DNA from: Paracoccaceae bacterium
GTDB lineage: Bacteria > Pseudomonadota > Alphaproteobacteria > Rhodobacterales > Rhodobacteraceae
Assembly: GCA_902631295.1 (NCBI GenBank)
Contig: CACOXV010000006.1
Span: forward strand, 17,356 to 81,355
Reading direction: 5' to 3'
Length of the DNA: 64,000 bases
Position 1 is the first letter of the stretch. Each line of letters starts with the position of its first letter. Position numbers and translations under genes: made by a program. Shown in pieces: positions 1 to 8,397 of the stretch. Below the pieces are notes generated by a model that did not search any database, was not told the origin of the DNA, and was given only the letters and a program-made list of their open reading frames with translations.

Positions 1-104
1 AAATGGTCGAGATGTTAGAAGCGTCTCGTCAGTATGAAAATAATGTGGAAGTCATTAGCACCCTCAGAGGCCTAATGATGCGCACGATTAATATGGGTAA
101 ATAG
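1..104 (+). CDS. flgC: Flagellar basal-body rod protein FlgC (C-terminal end only)
   Basis: Only the last 33 or so codons are inside the window, read in the frame that ends at the TAG at 102-104. The tail has the helix typical of rod/hook proteins (VEMLEASRQYENNVEV, then RTINMGK), which packs into the axial coiled coil. FlgC is chosen over FlgB or FlgG because of the ending and because flgD follows 8 bp later, as in the flgBCDE order. The shortness of the fragment limits certainty about which rod protein it is. Confidence 0.7.
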   Translation, partial: MVEMLEASRQYENNVEVISTLRGLMMRTINMGK

Positions 105-112
105 GAGCCATC

Positions 113-805
113 ATGACAACAATTGATCCAAATAGCGCCCAAGCCGCTCTTTTTGAAAAGTTAGGTTTGACACAGCAAAGTGACGCCCAAAAGGCAAATA
201 GTGACAAGTTAGGTCAATCTGATTTTTTGAAATTAATGACGACGCAATTACAAAACCAGGATCCGTTCGCGCCTATGGATAATGGAGACTTTATTGCTCA
301 AATGGCCCAGTTCTCCACGGTAACTGGAATTCAAGAAATGAACTCTTCAATCGGAAAGCTCGTGGAGGAATTCGATCAGGCAAGAATTGCTACTGCCTCT
401 AATCTTTTAGGTCACTCTGTTTTGGTTCCTGGAAATATTGGTAGGGCGGATGAAAATGGAGAGCTTCATGGTGTATTAGATCTGCCAGACTCTACTATTT
501 TAACCCAACTAACTTATCGCGATGCTGACACTAATGCAGAGCTTCATAAAGAGGATCTTGGTCCTCGATCAGCGGGCTTAGTAGGATTTAAATGGTCTGA
601 TATTCCGGAAGAAATATTAGACGGTAATAAGAGAATAAAGATTGAGGCCCTAATAGATACTGGCTCTGGTCCAGAACAGCTAAGTCCATCTATTTACTCA
701 AAGGTGATCTCTGCCTCAGTCGGGTCTGGAGAAACAAAACAGGTTCTTCTCAATGTTGAAGACTATGGAGATTTAGATGTCTCTTCGGCAGTCAACTTTA
801 GATGA
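113..805 (+). CDS. flgD: Flagellar hook-capping protein FlgD
   Basis: FlgD forms the temporary cap on which FlgE hook subunits polymerise outside the cell. The N-terminal third carries the conserved export and cap region (DFLKLMTTQLQNQDPFAPMD, then a segment matching the usual IAQMAQFSTVTGIQEM), followed by the start of the beta-domain at LLGHSVLVPG. Length, 230 aa, is normal for the family. The start has an AGGAG Shine-Dalgarno overlapping the flgC stop, so the two are one transcription unit. Confidence 0.95.
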   Translation: MTTIDPNSAQAALFEKLGLTQQSDAQKANSDKLGQSDFLKLMTTQLQNQDPFAPMDNGDFIAQMAQFSTVTGIQEMNSSIGKLVEEFDQARIATASNLLGHSVLVPGNIGRADENGELHGVLDLPDSTILTQLTYRDADTNAELHKEDLGPRSAGLVGFKWSDIPEEILDGNKRIKIEALIDTGSGPEQLSPSIYSKVISASVGSGETKQVLLNVEDYGDLDVSSAVNFR

Positions 806-837
806 GAACTTAGAAAGATAAACGAACTGAATTAATT

Positions 838-853
838 TGGCACAAATATTGCT
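838..853 (+). promoter_or_regulatory. Sigma-54 (-24/-12) promoter of flgE
   Basis: TGGCACAAATATTGCT carries the invariant GG at -24 and GC at -12 with correct spacing, an almost perfect match to the sigma-54 consensus. It lies 40 bp before the flgE start in the 88-bp gap after flgD. Three closely similar sites occur at 5386, 14037 and 16706. Confidence 0.9.
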
Positions 854-893
854 GCCCTTTCTGAAATATAAAACCGCTCAATAGGAGTTAAAC

Positions 894-3800
894 ATGTCTT
901 TTTTCACAGCACTTACCGGTTTAAAAGGTGCCCAAACTGATATCTCTACAACCTCAAATAACATAGCAAATGTTGGATCAGCTGGCTTTAAGAAAAGTAG
1001 AGCTGAATTTGGAGATATTTTCAGCACGACGCCCTTGCAAACTAATCTAACGGGAAGTGGTACTCAGCAAAAGTCGATAACTCAGCAATTTTCCCAGGGT
1101 AATATTCAGCAGTCTACAAACACTTTGGACATGGCTGTTTCTGGGCAAGGGTTTTTCGCTTTAAAGGCTGGTGGTAATACAGGTCAGACAGTTTATACGA
1201 GAAATGGTGCATTTAATTTAAATGGTGATGGATTCATTATCGACAGTAATGGACAGTTTTTACTTGGGTATCCTGTGGACTCTGATGGTGCGGTAACAGA
1301 TACGACGTTGAATGGCGCAGTTAAACTTCAAGTTCAAACAGATTTCGGTGATCCGAAGGAAACAAATAATATATCAAAGGGCGTTAATCTTCCCGCAGGT
1401 GCTCCTGTCATTGCAAGCAATGTAACCTTTGATGCAAATGATCCAGAAACATTTTCTGCATCGTCTGCAGTTACAATTTTTGACAATATGGGAAATCCCA
1501 AATCTGCAACTATTTTCTATATTAAAACTCAAAACCCAGCCGGTTCTGATCAGACGTATAAATACGATACAAAGATGTTTGTTGATGGTGTAGAAATCAT
1601 ACCACAACTGACACGAGCCACTGATACTAAAGGAACGGCTCAGTTCATTGATAAATTTGGGCAGAGAACAACACTTCCACCCGATCCTGCGTATATTCTT
1701 GAAGGCAAAGGATCGCCTTTATATAGGGCAGATGATCTTGGTGAAGCGGTAGCTTCCACCCCAGCAAAATTAACAGGATTAAATCTTCAGACTTACTTAG
1801 GTGATGGTAAAACAGTGGACATAGTAACTGATCCGCTACAGTATAAGCGCACAATTGAATACCACACTGATATTGGAACAAGTCCACTTCCCACAAATGC
1901 TCCATTTTGGGGAAAGGATTTCTTACTTGTTGATGTTGATAGCAGTGGACCGGTATCAGTCAGTATTCCGCCCGGTACCTACAACGGTGTTCAATTAGCA
2001 GCTGTTGTTGAAAATGCTTTGAGGGATGGGTTTGGTGATGATAAAAAGATTAAGCTTCTTCCTGGTGTTGATAATAAATTTTCGATTGATATCAAAAAGA
2101 CTGCCGGTGACGGAAAATCAACCGGTCTAGCGACGCCAATTGAAATTGATATTCACACAGCGACTTATGTAGAGAGTAATGTAAATACCATTAAAGAAGG
2201 GCTAGAGTTAGATAAATTTCTTGTTCATGCTCAGATTTTGATGACAGATAAACTTAATGCTTACGCTCAAAACGGAGTAGGTGCAGACGGTACTAAGGCG
2301 GCTGAGCTTGGTATTGAGGGAAAAATGTTCAAGAAGGTGGTTACCAATGATAGTATTCCGCTTGATGCCATCCCTACAGCATATGATGTCATTACCGTAG
2401 CCCACAAAAATAACGATATTAATTCTGGTAACGCAGTAAACCGGTTTTTGGCGTATTCCAACGTAAATAGTACACCAGAAATTACTGCATTCGATGCATT
2501 TAACAAACCTGCAAGAGCTGCCTATGATACAAATGCAGATGGATTTTTAACAGTCACAGTTCCAACAGCGGATTTACCTGCCGAACCTGAAGTATTTCGC
2601 TTTCAACCAATTGGAACAGACGCTCCTAGTCTTGCATTTATGGCAGCCGTTGGTTCCGATAACGTGACAGTGAAGTCTACAAGCGTGACTGGCGGGAATA
2701 GGACTTATGTACTCGATTATAAGCCTACTGGCACTGTCGAAACTGCTCTAAGTGGTAACGCTGCGGTTGGTACCCCATTAAGAATACTTGCCAAGCCTTC
2801 TGCCTTTATAGAGAGCTATTTTCAAAGCACTGAAGGGTTGGTTGAAGGTGTTGATGATGTTTACTACTCAAAAAAGATTGTTGTGCAAGAAATTAAGGAT
2901 GCGGCAAAGCGTGAATCTGGAGACTCAACAACAAGTGGAAACGATGCCTTGGTTTTTACAGCCGGTACGGATAAGACTGGTGGTAATATTTCGGAGTACA
3001 AGCTTAATGCCATTACGACGACTACAAACTGGGTTGATGACCGTTCGCCGGCTTTTAAGATAGGTTATGATGAGACCAACCAGCGGCTTACATTTGACGG
3101 TGTAAATACAGCTTTGGGTAAGGGTACGGGTATCGGATTTGATACGTTTACAGTGTACAGCCAAAAACTTGATAGTGGTACAAATGGAATAGGAATTCCT
3201 GGTTTTGGTGAAAACCCAGAGATTGATCTGACCACGGATGCAGTTCTGAATGGTAGCCCTTTTGTAACTGCCGGACCCGAAGTTCGGCCTCAGAACCAAA
3301 GATTTGGTATGCAGGTTGAGTTTGATACCGTTGCTACGGAATTTAATATTAGTAGCGGGACAACTGGTGAAGCATTAGCAGCGAATTCAGCTGTGGGTGT
3401 GCCAGCGGCGCAGTCCGCCTCAAGTGTTAAAGTTGGGCGTTACAAACTTACTGCGGTTGGGGCAGTCGATCCAACAGATGACGCTGAATACGCTTTTAAC
3501 AAGATCGGTAAAGGCGCAAACAATGTTATGGGTTTCCCTAGAGCTGGCGTCGAGGGTTATACACCTCCAACTGGTTTAGTTTCCAAGCCCGCGATTGTTG
3601 TTGGTGAAGAGGCTTTGATGGATATGAAAAAGGCTTTCACGGTTAGTGAATTGGCAAACGAGAACAGGTTCACAGTAGTGAGTAACGGCGTGAGTGCATT
3701 GATAACAGTTCCTCCTGGAAATTATAAAGGAGAAACGCTGGCCAAAGCCCTAGAAAACCGAATAAATCAGATGGTTAATCCGATCTCAAATGAAGCAGTC

Positions 3801-4601
3801 GGGGGCGTCAAAGTAGTGTACGATGGTGTTAAAAATAATTTTACATTTACATCATCAACCAAAGGGGACGGTACCCTTCTATCTATAAAAGGAGCGCTAA
3901 AATTTGGTCTTAATGATGTTCCCCTTGGTTTGGGGCAAAACGCGATGGTTAGAACACCCGTTCAAGCTAAGGATGAGTTGGGAAGACCTCTATTCATCTC
4001 TCCAACGGGAGAAGTGACTGCAAATAATCAGGCTTTTGTTGATAACATGGTGCAAGATTTTTATCCACTATACTTGGATGATGGTGAGCTAACGTTCGGT
4101 ATAAATGGGGAGATAATTAGTCCTATCACAAAGGTAAAGTACACAGGGTTCCCGAGTAAAGAATTAACAGTAGATTTTTCAACTGCAACGTCGTTTGATC
4201 AACCGTTCCAGTCTATTGAGATCACTCAAGATGGATTTACACAAGGACGCTTGAGCAATCTTGAAATCGATAATTATGGAAAGGTAAAAGCAGGCTACTC
4301 CAACGGTCAAAATGTAACATTAGGAAAGATAATAGTTGCTAATTTTACCAATCAAAGTGGATTGAAGCAGATAGGTAACTCGACATTTATTGAAACTGCA
4401 GCAAGTGGCAAAGCAGAATTGGGGCAAGCGTCAGAAGACGGTTTTGGTCAAATCTTATCCGGTTCGCTGGAACGGTCTAATGTTGATATTACTGAAGAAT
4501 TGGTAAATCTGATTACTTCACAGCGTAACTATCAAGCTGCAGCTAAAGCTATTGAGACCTCAACGAGTATGACGCAGACTATTATTAATATTAGAAACTA
4601 A
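894..4601 (+). CDS. flgE: Flagellar hook protein FlgE, greatly enlarged
   Basis: Structural subunit of the flagellar hook. The N-terminal D0 segment (LTGLKGAQTDISTTSNNIAN, residues about 7-27) and the C-terminal helix (SNVDITEELVNLITSQRNY, about 1195-1213) are those of FlgE. At 1235 aa it is two to three times the usual length of the family; the extra length lies in the surface-exposed middle. Two segments, residues about 344-412 and 923-1000, resemble each other: each has a (P)PG(T/N)Y(N/K)G turn preceded by a beta strand and followed by a KNNF/DNKF...GDG strand pair, which suggests an internally duplicated surface domain. It has its own sigma-54 promoter and a GGAG site. The reading frame is open throughout, so the length is not an assembly artefact of joined frames. 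Confidence 0.93.
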   Translation: MSFFTALTGLKGAQTDISTTSNNIANVGSAGFKKSRAEFGDIFSTTPLQTNLTGSGTQQKSITQQFSQGNIQQSTNTLDMAVSGQGFFALKAGGNTGQTVYTRNGAFNLNGDGFIIDSNGQFLLGYPVDSDGAVTDTTLNGAVKLQVQTDFGDPKETNNISKGVNLPAGAPVIASNVTFDANDPETFSASSAVTIFDNMGNPKSATIFYIKTQNPAGSDQTYKYDTKMFVDGVEIIPQLTRATDTKGTAQFIDKFGQRTTLPPDPAYILEGKGSPLYRADDLGEAVASTPAKLTGLNLQTYLGDGKTVDIVTDPLQYKRTIEYHTDIGTSPLPTNAPFWGKDFLLVDVDSSGPVSVSIPPGTYNGVQLAAVVENALRDGFGDDKKIKLLPGVDNKFSIDIKKTAGDGKSTGLATPIEIDIHTATYVESNVNTIKEGLELDKFLVHAQILMTDKLNAYAQNGVGADGTKAAELGIEGKMFKKVVTNDSIPLDAIPTAYDVITVAHKNNDINSGNAVNRFLAYSNVNSTPEITAFDAFNKPARAAYDTNADGFLTVTVPTADLPAEPEVFRFQPIGTDAPSLAFMAAVGSDNVTVKSTSVTGGNRTYVLDYKPTGTVETALSGNAAVGTPLRILAKPSAFIESYFQSTEGLVEGVDDVYYSKKIVVQEIKDAAKRESGDSTTSGNDALVFTAGTDKTGGNISEYKLNAITTTTNWVDDRSPAFKIGYDETNQRLTFDGVNTALGKGTGIGFDTFTVYSQKLDSGTNGIGIPGFGENPEIDLTTDAVLNGSPFVTAGPEVRPQNQRFGMQVEFDTVATEFNISSGTTGEALAANSAVGVPAAQSASSVKVGRYKLTAVGAVDPTDDAEYAFNKIGKGANNVMGFPRAGVEGYTPPTGLVSKPAIVVGEEALMDMKKAFTVSELANENRFTVVSNGVSALITVPPGNYKGETLAKALENRINQMVNPISNEAVGGVKVVYDGVKNNFTFTSSTKGDGTLLSIKGALKFGLNDVPLGLGQNAMVRTPVQAKDELGRPLFISPTGEVTANNQAFVDNMVQDFYPLYLDDGELTFGINGEIISPITKVKYTGFPSKELTVDFSTATSFDQPFQSIEITQDGFTQGRLSNLEIDNYGKVKAGYSNGQNVTLGKIIVANFTNQSGLKQIGNSTFIETAASGKAELGQASEDGFGQILSGSLERSNVDITEELVNLITSQRNYQAAAKAIETSTSMTQTIINIRN

Positions 4602-4621
4602 TTATATATTAGGGTTTAGTA

Positions 4622-5377
4622 ATGGATAGGCTCGCTCAAACGGCACTAAGCGCAATCAGACAAATGCAGGATCTGAAATACGATCTTGCACATAATCTGG
4701 CAAACGTGAATGTTCCTGGCTTCAGGCGAGACCTCCCAAATGAAGGTGGCGCTGGTTTTTTGGAGCAGTTAGACCAATTAACTGCAAAAGTACTTCCTCT
4801 TGAAACTGATGTTCGATTATTTTCTAATGAAATGGGAAGACTAGAAAATACCGGGGTCGAAACAGATGTAGCTGTTTTGAACGACGCATATTTTTACGTG
4901 CAACCTGATAACGGGCAGGTAGCCTTGTCGCGGCGGGGAGACTTCTCGGTAGACGCTTTAAACCAGTTAGTAAATGGAGCTGGTGATCTCGTACTGTCTG
5001 ATGGTCTTGCTCCGATTGTTTTGCCTCCATTTACTGCTATCAGTGTAACGGATATTGGTGAGGTGCTTGTCCAACAACCGGGTGCTCCGATTGGTGAATT
5101 AACGAGTGCAGGTTTTATAGGTTCAACTACTACTGAACTTAATCAGTTGACAAAGAATCTTGATGGCCAAATCCGAAAAGCTGATGGAACTGTCCCAGAT
5201 CCTGATCAAACTGGAAAGTTTGGGCAAGGTTTTTTAGAGGCTTCAAATGTTAATGCCATTGAAGAGCTTGTTAGAAACTTGGATATGCAACGTCAATTTG
5301 AAATCAACGTAAAGTTGATAAAAAAGGCGAGTGATATTGATAGTGCGGGTACGAAACTGATGAGTTTACCCAACTAG
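4622..5377 (+). CDS. flgF: Flagellar proximal rod protein FlgF
   Basis: Rod subunit between FlgB/FlgC and FlgG. The 251-aa length and the beginning (MDRLAQTALSAIRQM, then NLANVNVPGFRRDL) match FlgF of the enteric type, as does the end (GFLEASNVNAIEELVRNLDM). It lies 20 bp after flgE and before flgG. The start codon follows the flgE stop closely (TTAGGGTTTAGTAATG), so it is likely read through from the flgE promoter. Confidence 0.92.
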   Translation: MDRLAQTALSAIRQMQDLKYDLAHNLANVNVPGFRRDLPNEGGAGFLEQLDQLTAKVLPLETDVRLFSNEMGRLENTGVETDVAVLNDAYFYVQPDNGQVALSRRGDFSVDALNQLVNGAGDLVLSDGLAPIVLPPFTAISVTDIGEVLVQQPGAPIGELTSAGFIGSTTTELNQLTKNLDGQIRKADGTVPDPDQTGKFGQGFLEASNVNAIEELVRNLDMQRQFEINVKLIKKASDIDSAGTKLMSLPN

Positions 5378-5385
5378 TATCCAAT

Positions 5386-5401
5386 TGGCATAGAGTTTGC
5401 T
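5386..5401 (+). promoter_or_regulatory. Sigma-54 promoter of flgG
   Basis: TGGCATAGAGTTTGCT, with GG and GC elements at the canonical spacing, lies 31 bp before the flgG ATG in a 55-bp gap. It is nearly identical to the site at 14037. It gives flgG-H-I-J and probably the downstream genes a promoter separate from that of flgE-F. Confidence 0.9.
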
Positions 5402-5432
5402 CTTATCAATTAAATTCTAAAAGGGCAAAAAT

Positions 5433-6221
5433 ATGTCAACATCCGCAATGCACGTCGCAAAAACAGGCCTCACCGCACAGCAACATAAGATGCAAGTGAT
5501 TGCCAACAATCTCGCAAATGTAAACACGACGGGATTTAAGAGAGATAGGGCTAATTTTGAATCCCTATTTTACCAAATAGTTAAAAATGCGGGTTCGCAG
5601 ACTGCAGATAATACGGCGTTAACATCTCCACTCGCGGTGGGAACAGGCGTTAAAGTTGTTAGCACTCAGAAACTTTTCACGCAGGGTGGCTTGGTAAGTA
5701 CTGATAATTCGCTAGATCTTGCAATTGATGGATCAGGCTTTTTTCAAGCGCTACTTCCGGACGGCAGAGTTGGATATACGAGAGCCGGTGTCCTTTCACG
5801 GAATGCGGAGGGCTTGCTCACAACCTCTAGTGGTTACGTTGTTCAGCCTCAGATAACAATTCCCAATGATGCAACCGGGATCAACATTTCAAACAGTGGT
5901 ATCGTGAGCGTAACGGTGCCAGGGAACGATTTTGGTCAGGAGGTTGGACAGATATCACTGGTAAATTTCAGTAATCCTAGAGGTTTAACGCCAATTGGTG
6001 AAAATTTTCTGGTTGAGTCATCGGAAAGTGGTCAGCCGCAAGTTGGTGCACCGCTGGATGGTGGATTTGGAAAAGTGCTTCAAGGATACGTTGAAAGTTC
6101 AAACGTAAATGTTGTGCAGCAACTCGTAGATATGATCGAGACCCAAAGAGCTTATGAGGTAAGCTCAAAATCAATCACAGCAGTAGATGAGATGATGCAG
6201 TTTATCTCTCGCAATCTCTAG
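5433..6221 (+). CDS. flgG: Flagellar distal rod protein FlgG
   Basis: FlgG forms the distal rod that spans from the periplasm through the P and L rings. The 262-aa product has the diagnostic N terminus (VIANNLANVNTTGFKR) and C terminus (GYVESSNVNVVQQLVDMIET, then QRAYEVSSKSI). Central glycine-rich blocks (DGSGFFQALLPDGR, YTRAG) are in the usual order, and the length is exactly that of classical FlgG. It follows a sigma-54 promoter and is 7 bp upstream of flgH; no flgA lies between them, unlike many alphaproteobacterial clusters. Confidence 0.96.
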   Translation: MSTSAMHVAKTGLTAQQHKMQVIANNLANVNTTGFKRDRANFESLFYQIVKNAGSQTADNTALTSPLAVGTGVKVVSTQKLFTQGGLVSTDNSLDLAIDGSGFFQALLPDGRVGYTRAGVLSRNAEGLLTTSSGYVVQPQITIPNDATGINISNSGIVSVTVPGNDFGQEVGQISLVNFSNPRGLTPIGENFLVESSESGQPQVGAPLDGGFGKVLQGYVESSNVNVVQQLVDMIETQRAYEVSSKSITAVDEMMQFISRNL

Positions 6222-6228
6222 GTGAACT

Positions 6229-6903
6229 ATGAAAAAGTTTTTATTTTCTATATTTTTTTTAATTCCATCATGCGGTCCGTATATTGAGGATCGGCGAAGT
6301 GATGACTTTGAGCCTATTTATTTGGGTAACATAGAGGAAGAGCAATCACAGCCAAGCTATGGTGCAATTTATAAACAAAATCAAAGTGGTTTATTTGCTA
6401 TGGAAAGTAGAGCTCATCGAGTGGGCGACATCTTAACGGTTTCATTTACTGAAAGTTTTGCTGCTACCAAGTCACAAAATGCTGCAAGCTCAAAAACAAG
6501 CGACTCTACGGTTACCTTACCAAACATCCTTGAAAATTTAGCTGGAAAGGATTTAATTCCTGAATCTACTGATCTTTCAGCTGGTACAGAACAATCATTT
6601 ACGGGATCTGGTTCAAGTAACCAATCCAACTCACTCACGGGCTTGATCTCAGTACATGTAGTAAGAGTATTTGGAAATGGAAATCTTGAAATATTGGGTC
6701 AAAAGAAACTGACTTTGAACAATGGTGACGAGTACATTCGTGTAAGTGGTATTGTGAGGCCGAGGGACATATCATCAGATAACGTTGTCCCATCTGATAG
6801 AATTGCTAATGCTGATATCGACTATATTGGAGCTGGCGATACTGCAGTTTCTGGTAAAAAAGGATGGTACTCTAAATTTCTTGAAACCGTCTCGCCAATT
6901 TAG
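6229..6903 (+). CDS. flgH: Flagellar L-ring lipoprotein FlgH
   Basis: FlgH makes the L ring in the outer membrane. A short lipoprotein signal (MKKFLFSIFFLIPSC) puts the lipid-modified Cys at residue 15. The body has the family blocks: RAHRVGDILTVSFTES at about 61-76, a long low-complexity Ser/Thr/Ala stretch, and GNLEILGQKKLTLNNGDEYI followed by SGIVRPRDI near the C terminus. It lies between flgG and flgI as usual. Confidence 0.93.
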   Translation: MKKFLFSIFFLIPSCGPYIEDRRSDDFEPIYLGNIEEEQSQPSYGAIYKQNQSGLFAMESRAHRVGDILTVSFTESFAATKSQNAASSKTSDSTVTLPNILENLAGKDLIPESTDLSAGTEQSFTGSGSSNQSNSLTGLISVHVVRVFGNGNLEILGQKKLTLNNGDEYIRVSGIVRPRDISSDNVVPSDRIANADIDYIGAGDTAVSGKKGWYSKFLETVSPI

Positions 6904-6919
6904 GATTTAGGAGCGGATA

Positions 6920-8041
6920 ATGCAAATTCTGAAGTATTTTGGAGCTTTAATTTCCTTAATTAGTATTCTTTCCAATCCAGTTTTAGCTGATCGTTTGAAA
7001 GATCTTACATCTCTTGCAGGTGTGAGGTCTAACCAATTGGTTGGCTATGGAGTGGTTGTAGGCCTTGCGGGGACAGGTGACGGTAATACGGGCATTACAC
7101 TTCAATCAATGCAGTCGCTCGTATCTAGATTTGGAGTTACATCTGAAGTAGAGGGCCTTAACGGTGATAATGCAGCGGCTGTAATGATTACCGCAGATTT
7201 GCCTCCATTTACTAAGCCTGGACAGGCAATTGATGTCACAGTGTCAACAATTGGAGGGGCTGAGTCTCTAAAGGGAGGGACTTTATTAATGGCGCCACTA
7301 TTGGGCGCTGACGGAGAAACATATGCGATTGCACAAGGAAACATTGTAGTTGGAGGCCTTGGAGTTACTGGCGCAGATAATTCTTCTCTCACTGTAAATA
7401 TTCCTACTGTTGGGCGTATTCCGCGGGGAGCGTCTGTCGAAAAGCTCGTACCTACTGAATTTTTAAACACAGACTTTGTGATACTTAATCTGCATCGAGG
7501 AGATTTCTCTACTGCCAATAATGTTGCTCAGGTAATTAATAATAATTTTGGAGCTGATACGGCAATCCCACTGGATACAAATAGTATTCGCGTACGAGCA
7601 CCAAATGATCCGGCACAAAAAGTTTCATTTGTTTCCGTGCTGGAAAACCTTGAAGTGGAGCGTGGGGCGCCACCGGCAAAAATAATTGTTAATTCGCGCA
7701 CTGGTACCCTTGTTATAAGTGGCAATGTAAAAGTTACACCTGCAGCCGTATCTCATGGCACTTTATCTGTTAGGGTTAATGAGGATCAAAATATAGATGG
7801 TGGGGATGCCATTGCCATTGGAGAAGGGGCTCAGGCAAATGCCGGAGCTGCGGCTGTTCCAGATACAGAAATTACAGTGGAAGAAGATGTTGCCAAAGCA
7901 TTCTTATTCGATGCAGGAGTATCTCTAAGTGACTTGGTTGATGCAATAAACGCAGTTGGTGCGACACCATCAGACCTCGTTGCCATTCTTGAAGCCCTTC
8001 GAGAGGCGGGTGCCTTAAACGCTGAACTGATTGTGATTTGA
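6920..8041 (+). CDS. flgI: Flagellar P-ring protein FlgI
   Basis: FlgI forms the periplasmic P ring. It starts with a Sec signal peptide (cleavage after about residue 23, NPVLA/DR), followed by the highly conserved mature N terminus [20 protein letters not shown] and GLAGTGDG. The C-terminal part contains the usual [20 protein letters not shown] block. 373 aa is the normal length. A GGAG site precedes the ATG. FlgI normally needs the chaperone FlgA, which is not in this window. Confidence 0.96.
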   Translation: MQILKYFGALISLISILSNPVLADRLKDLTSLAGVRSNQLVGYGVVVGLAGTGDGNTGITLQSMQSLVSRFGVTSEVEGLNGDNAAAVMITADLPPFTKPGQAIDVTVSTIGGAESLKGGTLLMAPLLGADGETYAIAQGNIVVGGLGVTGADNSSLTVNIPTVGRIPRGASVEKLVPTEFLNTDFVILNLHRGDFSTANNVAQVINNNFGADTAIPLDTNSIRVRAPNDPAQKVSFVSVLENLEVERGAPPAKIIVNSRTGTLVISGNVKVTPAAVSHGTLSVRVNEDQNIDGGDAIAIGEGAQANAGAAAVPDTEITVEEDVAKAFLFDAGVSLSDLVDAINAVGATPSDLVAILEALREAGALNAELIVI

Positions 8042-8050
8042 GGTGTTATT

Positions 8051-8395
8051 ATGATTGACGGTAATCTTAAGGGCATAATGAATATTCGTTCGGATAAGCC
8101 AATTTTTGGTGCTGGCATAAATAAATTCGAACCGAGCAATTCAAAAACCTTAGGTGCAAATTCTGATACACTAGAAGGCCTTCAAAGTGTTGCAGATCAG
8201 TTTGAGGCAATATTCCTGGAAACGCTACTCCGACAAGCACGAGAAAGTAAACTTAGCGACGGTCTTTTTGACTCTAAGGCTGACGATAACTTTGAGCAAA
8301 TGTTTGATCAAGAACTAGCTAATAGTTCTAGTAAATTAGTCGATATAGGTATTGCAGATGCAATTGTGAGGCAGATGTCAAAGACTAGGATTTAA
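8051..8395 (+). CDS. flgJ: Rod-binding protein FlgJ, single-domain form
   Basis: Rod-capping/rod-binding protein. The 114-aa product contains only the N-terminal FlgJ domain (VADQFEAIFLETLLRQARES at about 52-71, then FEQMFDQELA) and lacks the C-terminal peptidoglycan hydrolase domain found in enteric FlgJ. Single-domain FlgJ is usual in alphaproteobacteria, which use a separate lytic transglycosylase. It has a GAGGT site and ends 2 bp before flgK, so translation is probably coupled. Confidence 0.85.
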   Translation: MIDGNLKGIMNIRSDKPIFGAGINKFEPSNSKTLGANSDTLEGLQSVADQFEAIFLETLLRQARESKLSDGLFDSKADDNFEQMFDQELANSSSKLVDIGIADAIVRQMSKTRI

Positions 8396-8397
8396 AC

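Noticed and set aside
2925..3299. 124-codon minus-strand frame inside flgE
   Set aside because: Antisense shadow of the flgE insert, no ribosome site or recognisable motif.
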